From: JBMNKL01 sp050261495
GTDB taxonomy: Bacteria > Bacillota > Clostridia > Acetivibrionales > DTU013
Direction of reading: 5' to 3'
DNA length: 5,488 nt
NCBI GenBank assembly: GCA_050261495.1
Contig: JBLNDI010000102.1
Coordinates: forward strand, 1-5,488
Part shown: piece after piece, positions 5,439-5,488 of the stretch
How positions within the stretch are numbered: the first letter of the stretch is position 1
How the letters are laid out: every line of letters starts with the position of its first letter
Notes under the pieces: generated by a model
What the model was told of the DNA's origin: nothing
What the model saw: the letters and a program-made list of their open reading frames with translations, nothing else
Databases searched by the model: none
Translations under genes and position numbers: made by a program

Positions 5439-5488
5439 AGACGTGTAAAGAAGTATAAAATTATAGTCACATAACAGACGCTTTATCA

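Noticed and set aside
5439..5488. Possible C-terminal end of a minus-strand gene at the right edge
   Set aside because: Too few bases are available to judge; TGATAA stops at the very edge are compatible with it but prove nothing.

Overview
The window looks like a piece of a Bacillota chromosome, most likely from a Clostridia-type organism. The reasons are strong GGAGG-type ribosome binding sites, TTG starts, AT-rich intergenic DNA, and an efflux pair resembling the Bacillus BmrC/BmrD (YheI/YheH) and Lactococcus LmrCD families. No genus can be named from the sequence alone. All recognisable genes are on the minus strand, so the reading order runs from the right end of the window to the left.

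Right part (about 5488 to 1478): a strong inverted repeat, probably the terminator of a gene outside the window, is followed by a sigma-A-like promoter (TTGACA, 16 bp, TATTAT). Two tightly packed half-transporter genes follow, each coding a six-helix membrane domain fused to an ATP-binding domain. They are separated by one base and probably translationally coupled. Their motifs are complementary. The first has a perfect LSGGQ signature but Asp in place of the catalytic Glu; the second has the catalytic Glu but an altered LSAGQ signature. The two should form one heterodimeric exporter with one consensus and one degenerate ATP site. A hairpin with a U-tract ends this operon.

Middle (1426 to 956): a small protein with a GreA/GreB-type C-terminal domain and an N-terminal region that does not show the usual acidic GreA tip. 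It probably has its own promoter, whose -35 element lies in the loop of the preceding terminator.

Left part (955 to 1): about 400 bases of very AT-rich non-coding DNA contain two perfect dyads, each centred on a -10-like hexamer. They lie upstream of an AT-rich gene for a NYN-domain (PIN-like) nuclease. That gene stops looking like its family just before the third conserved acidic motif. There the sequence changes into what looks like the end of an IS21-type insertion sequence, so the NYN gene is probably broken. The left part is compositionally unlike the efflux operon and looks like an acquired segment.

I see no CRISPR array, tRNA or rRNA. The window is mostly ordinary. The points of most interest are the IS-truncated NYN gene with its promoter-centred operator, and the atypical Gre-like factor.
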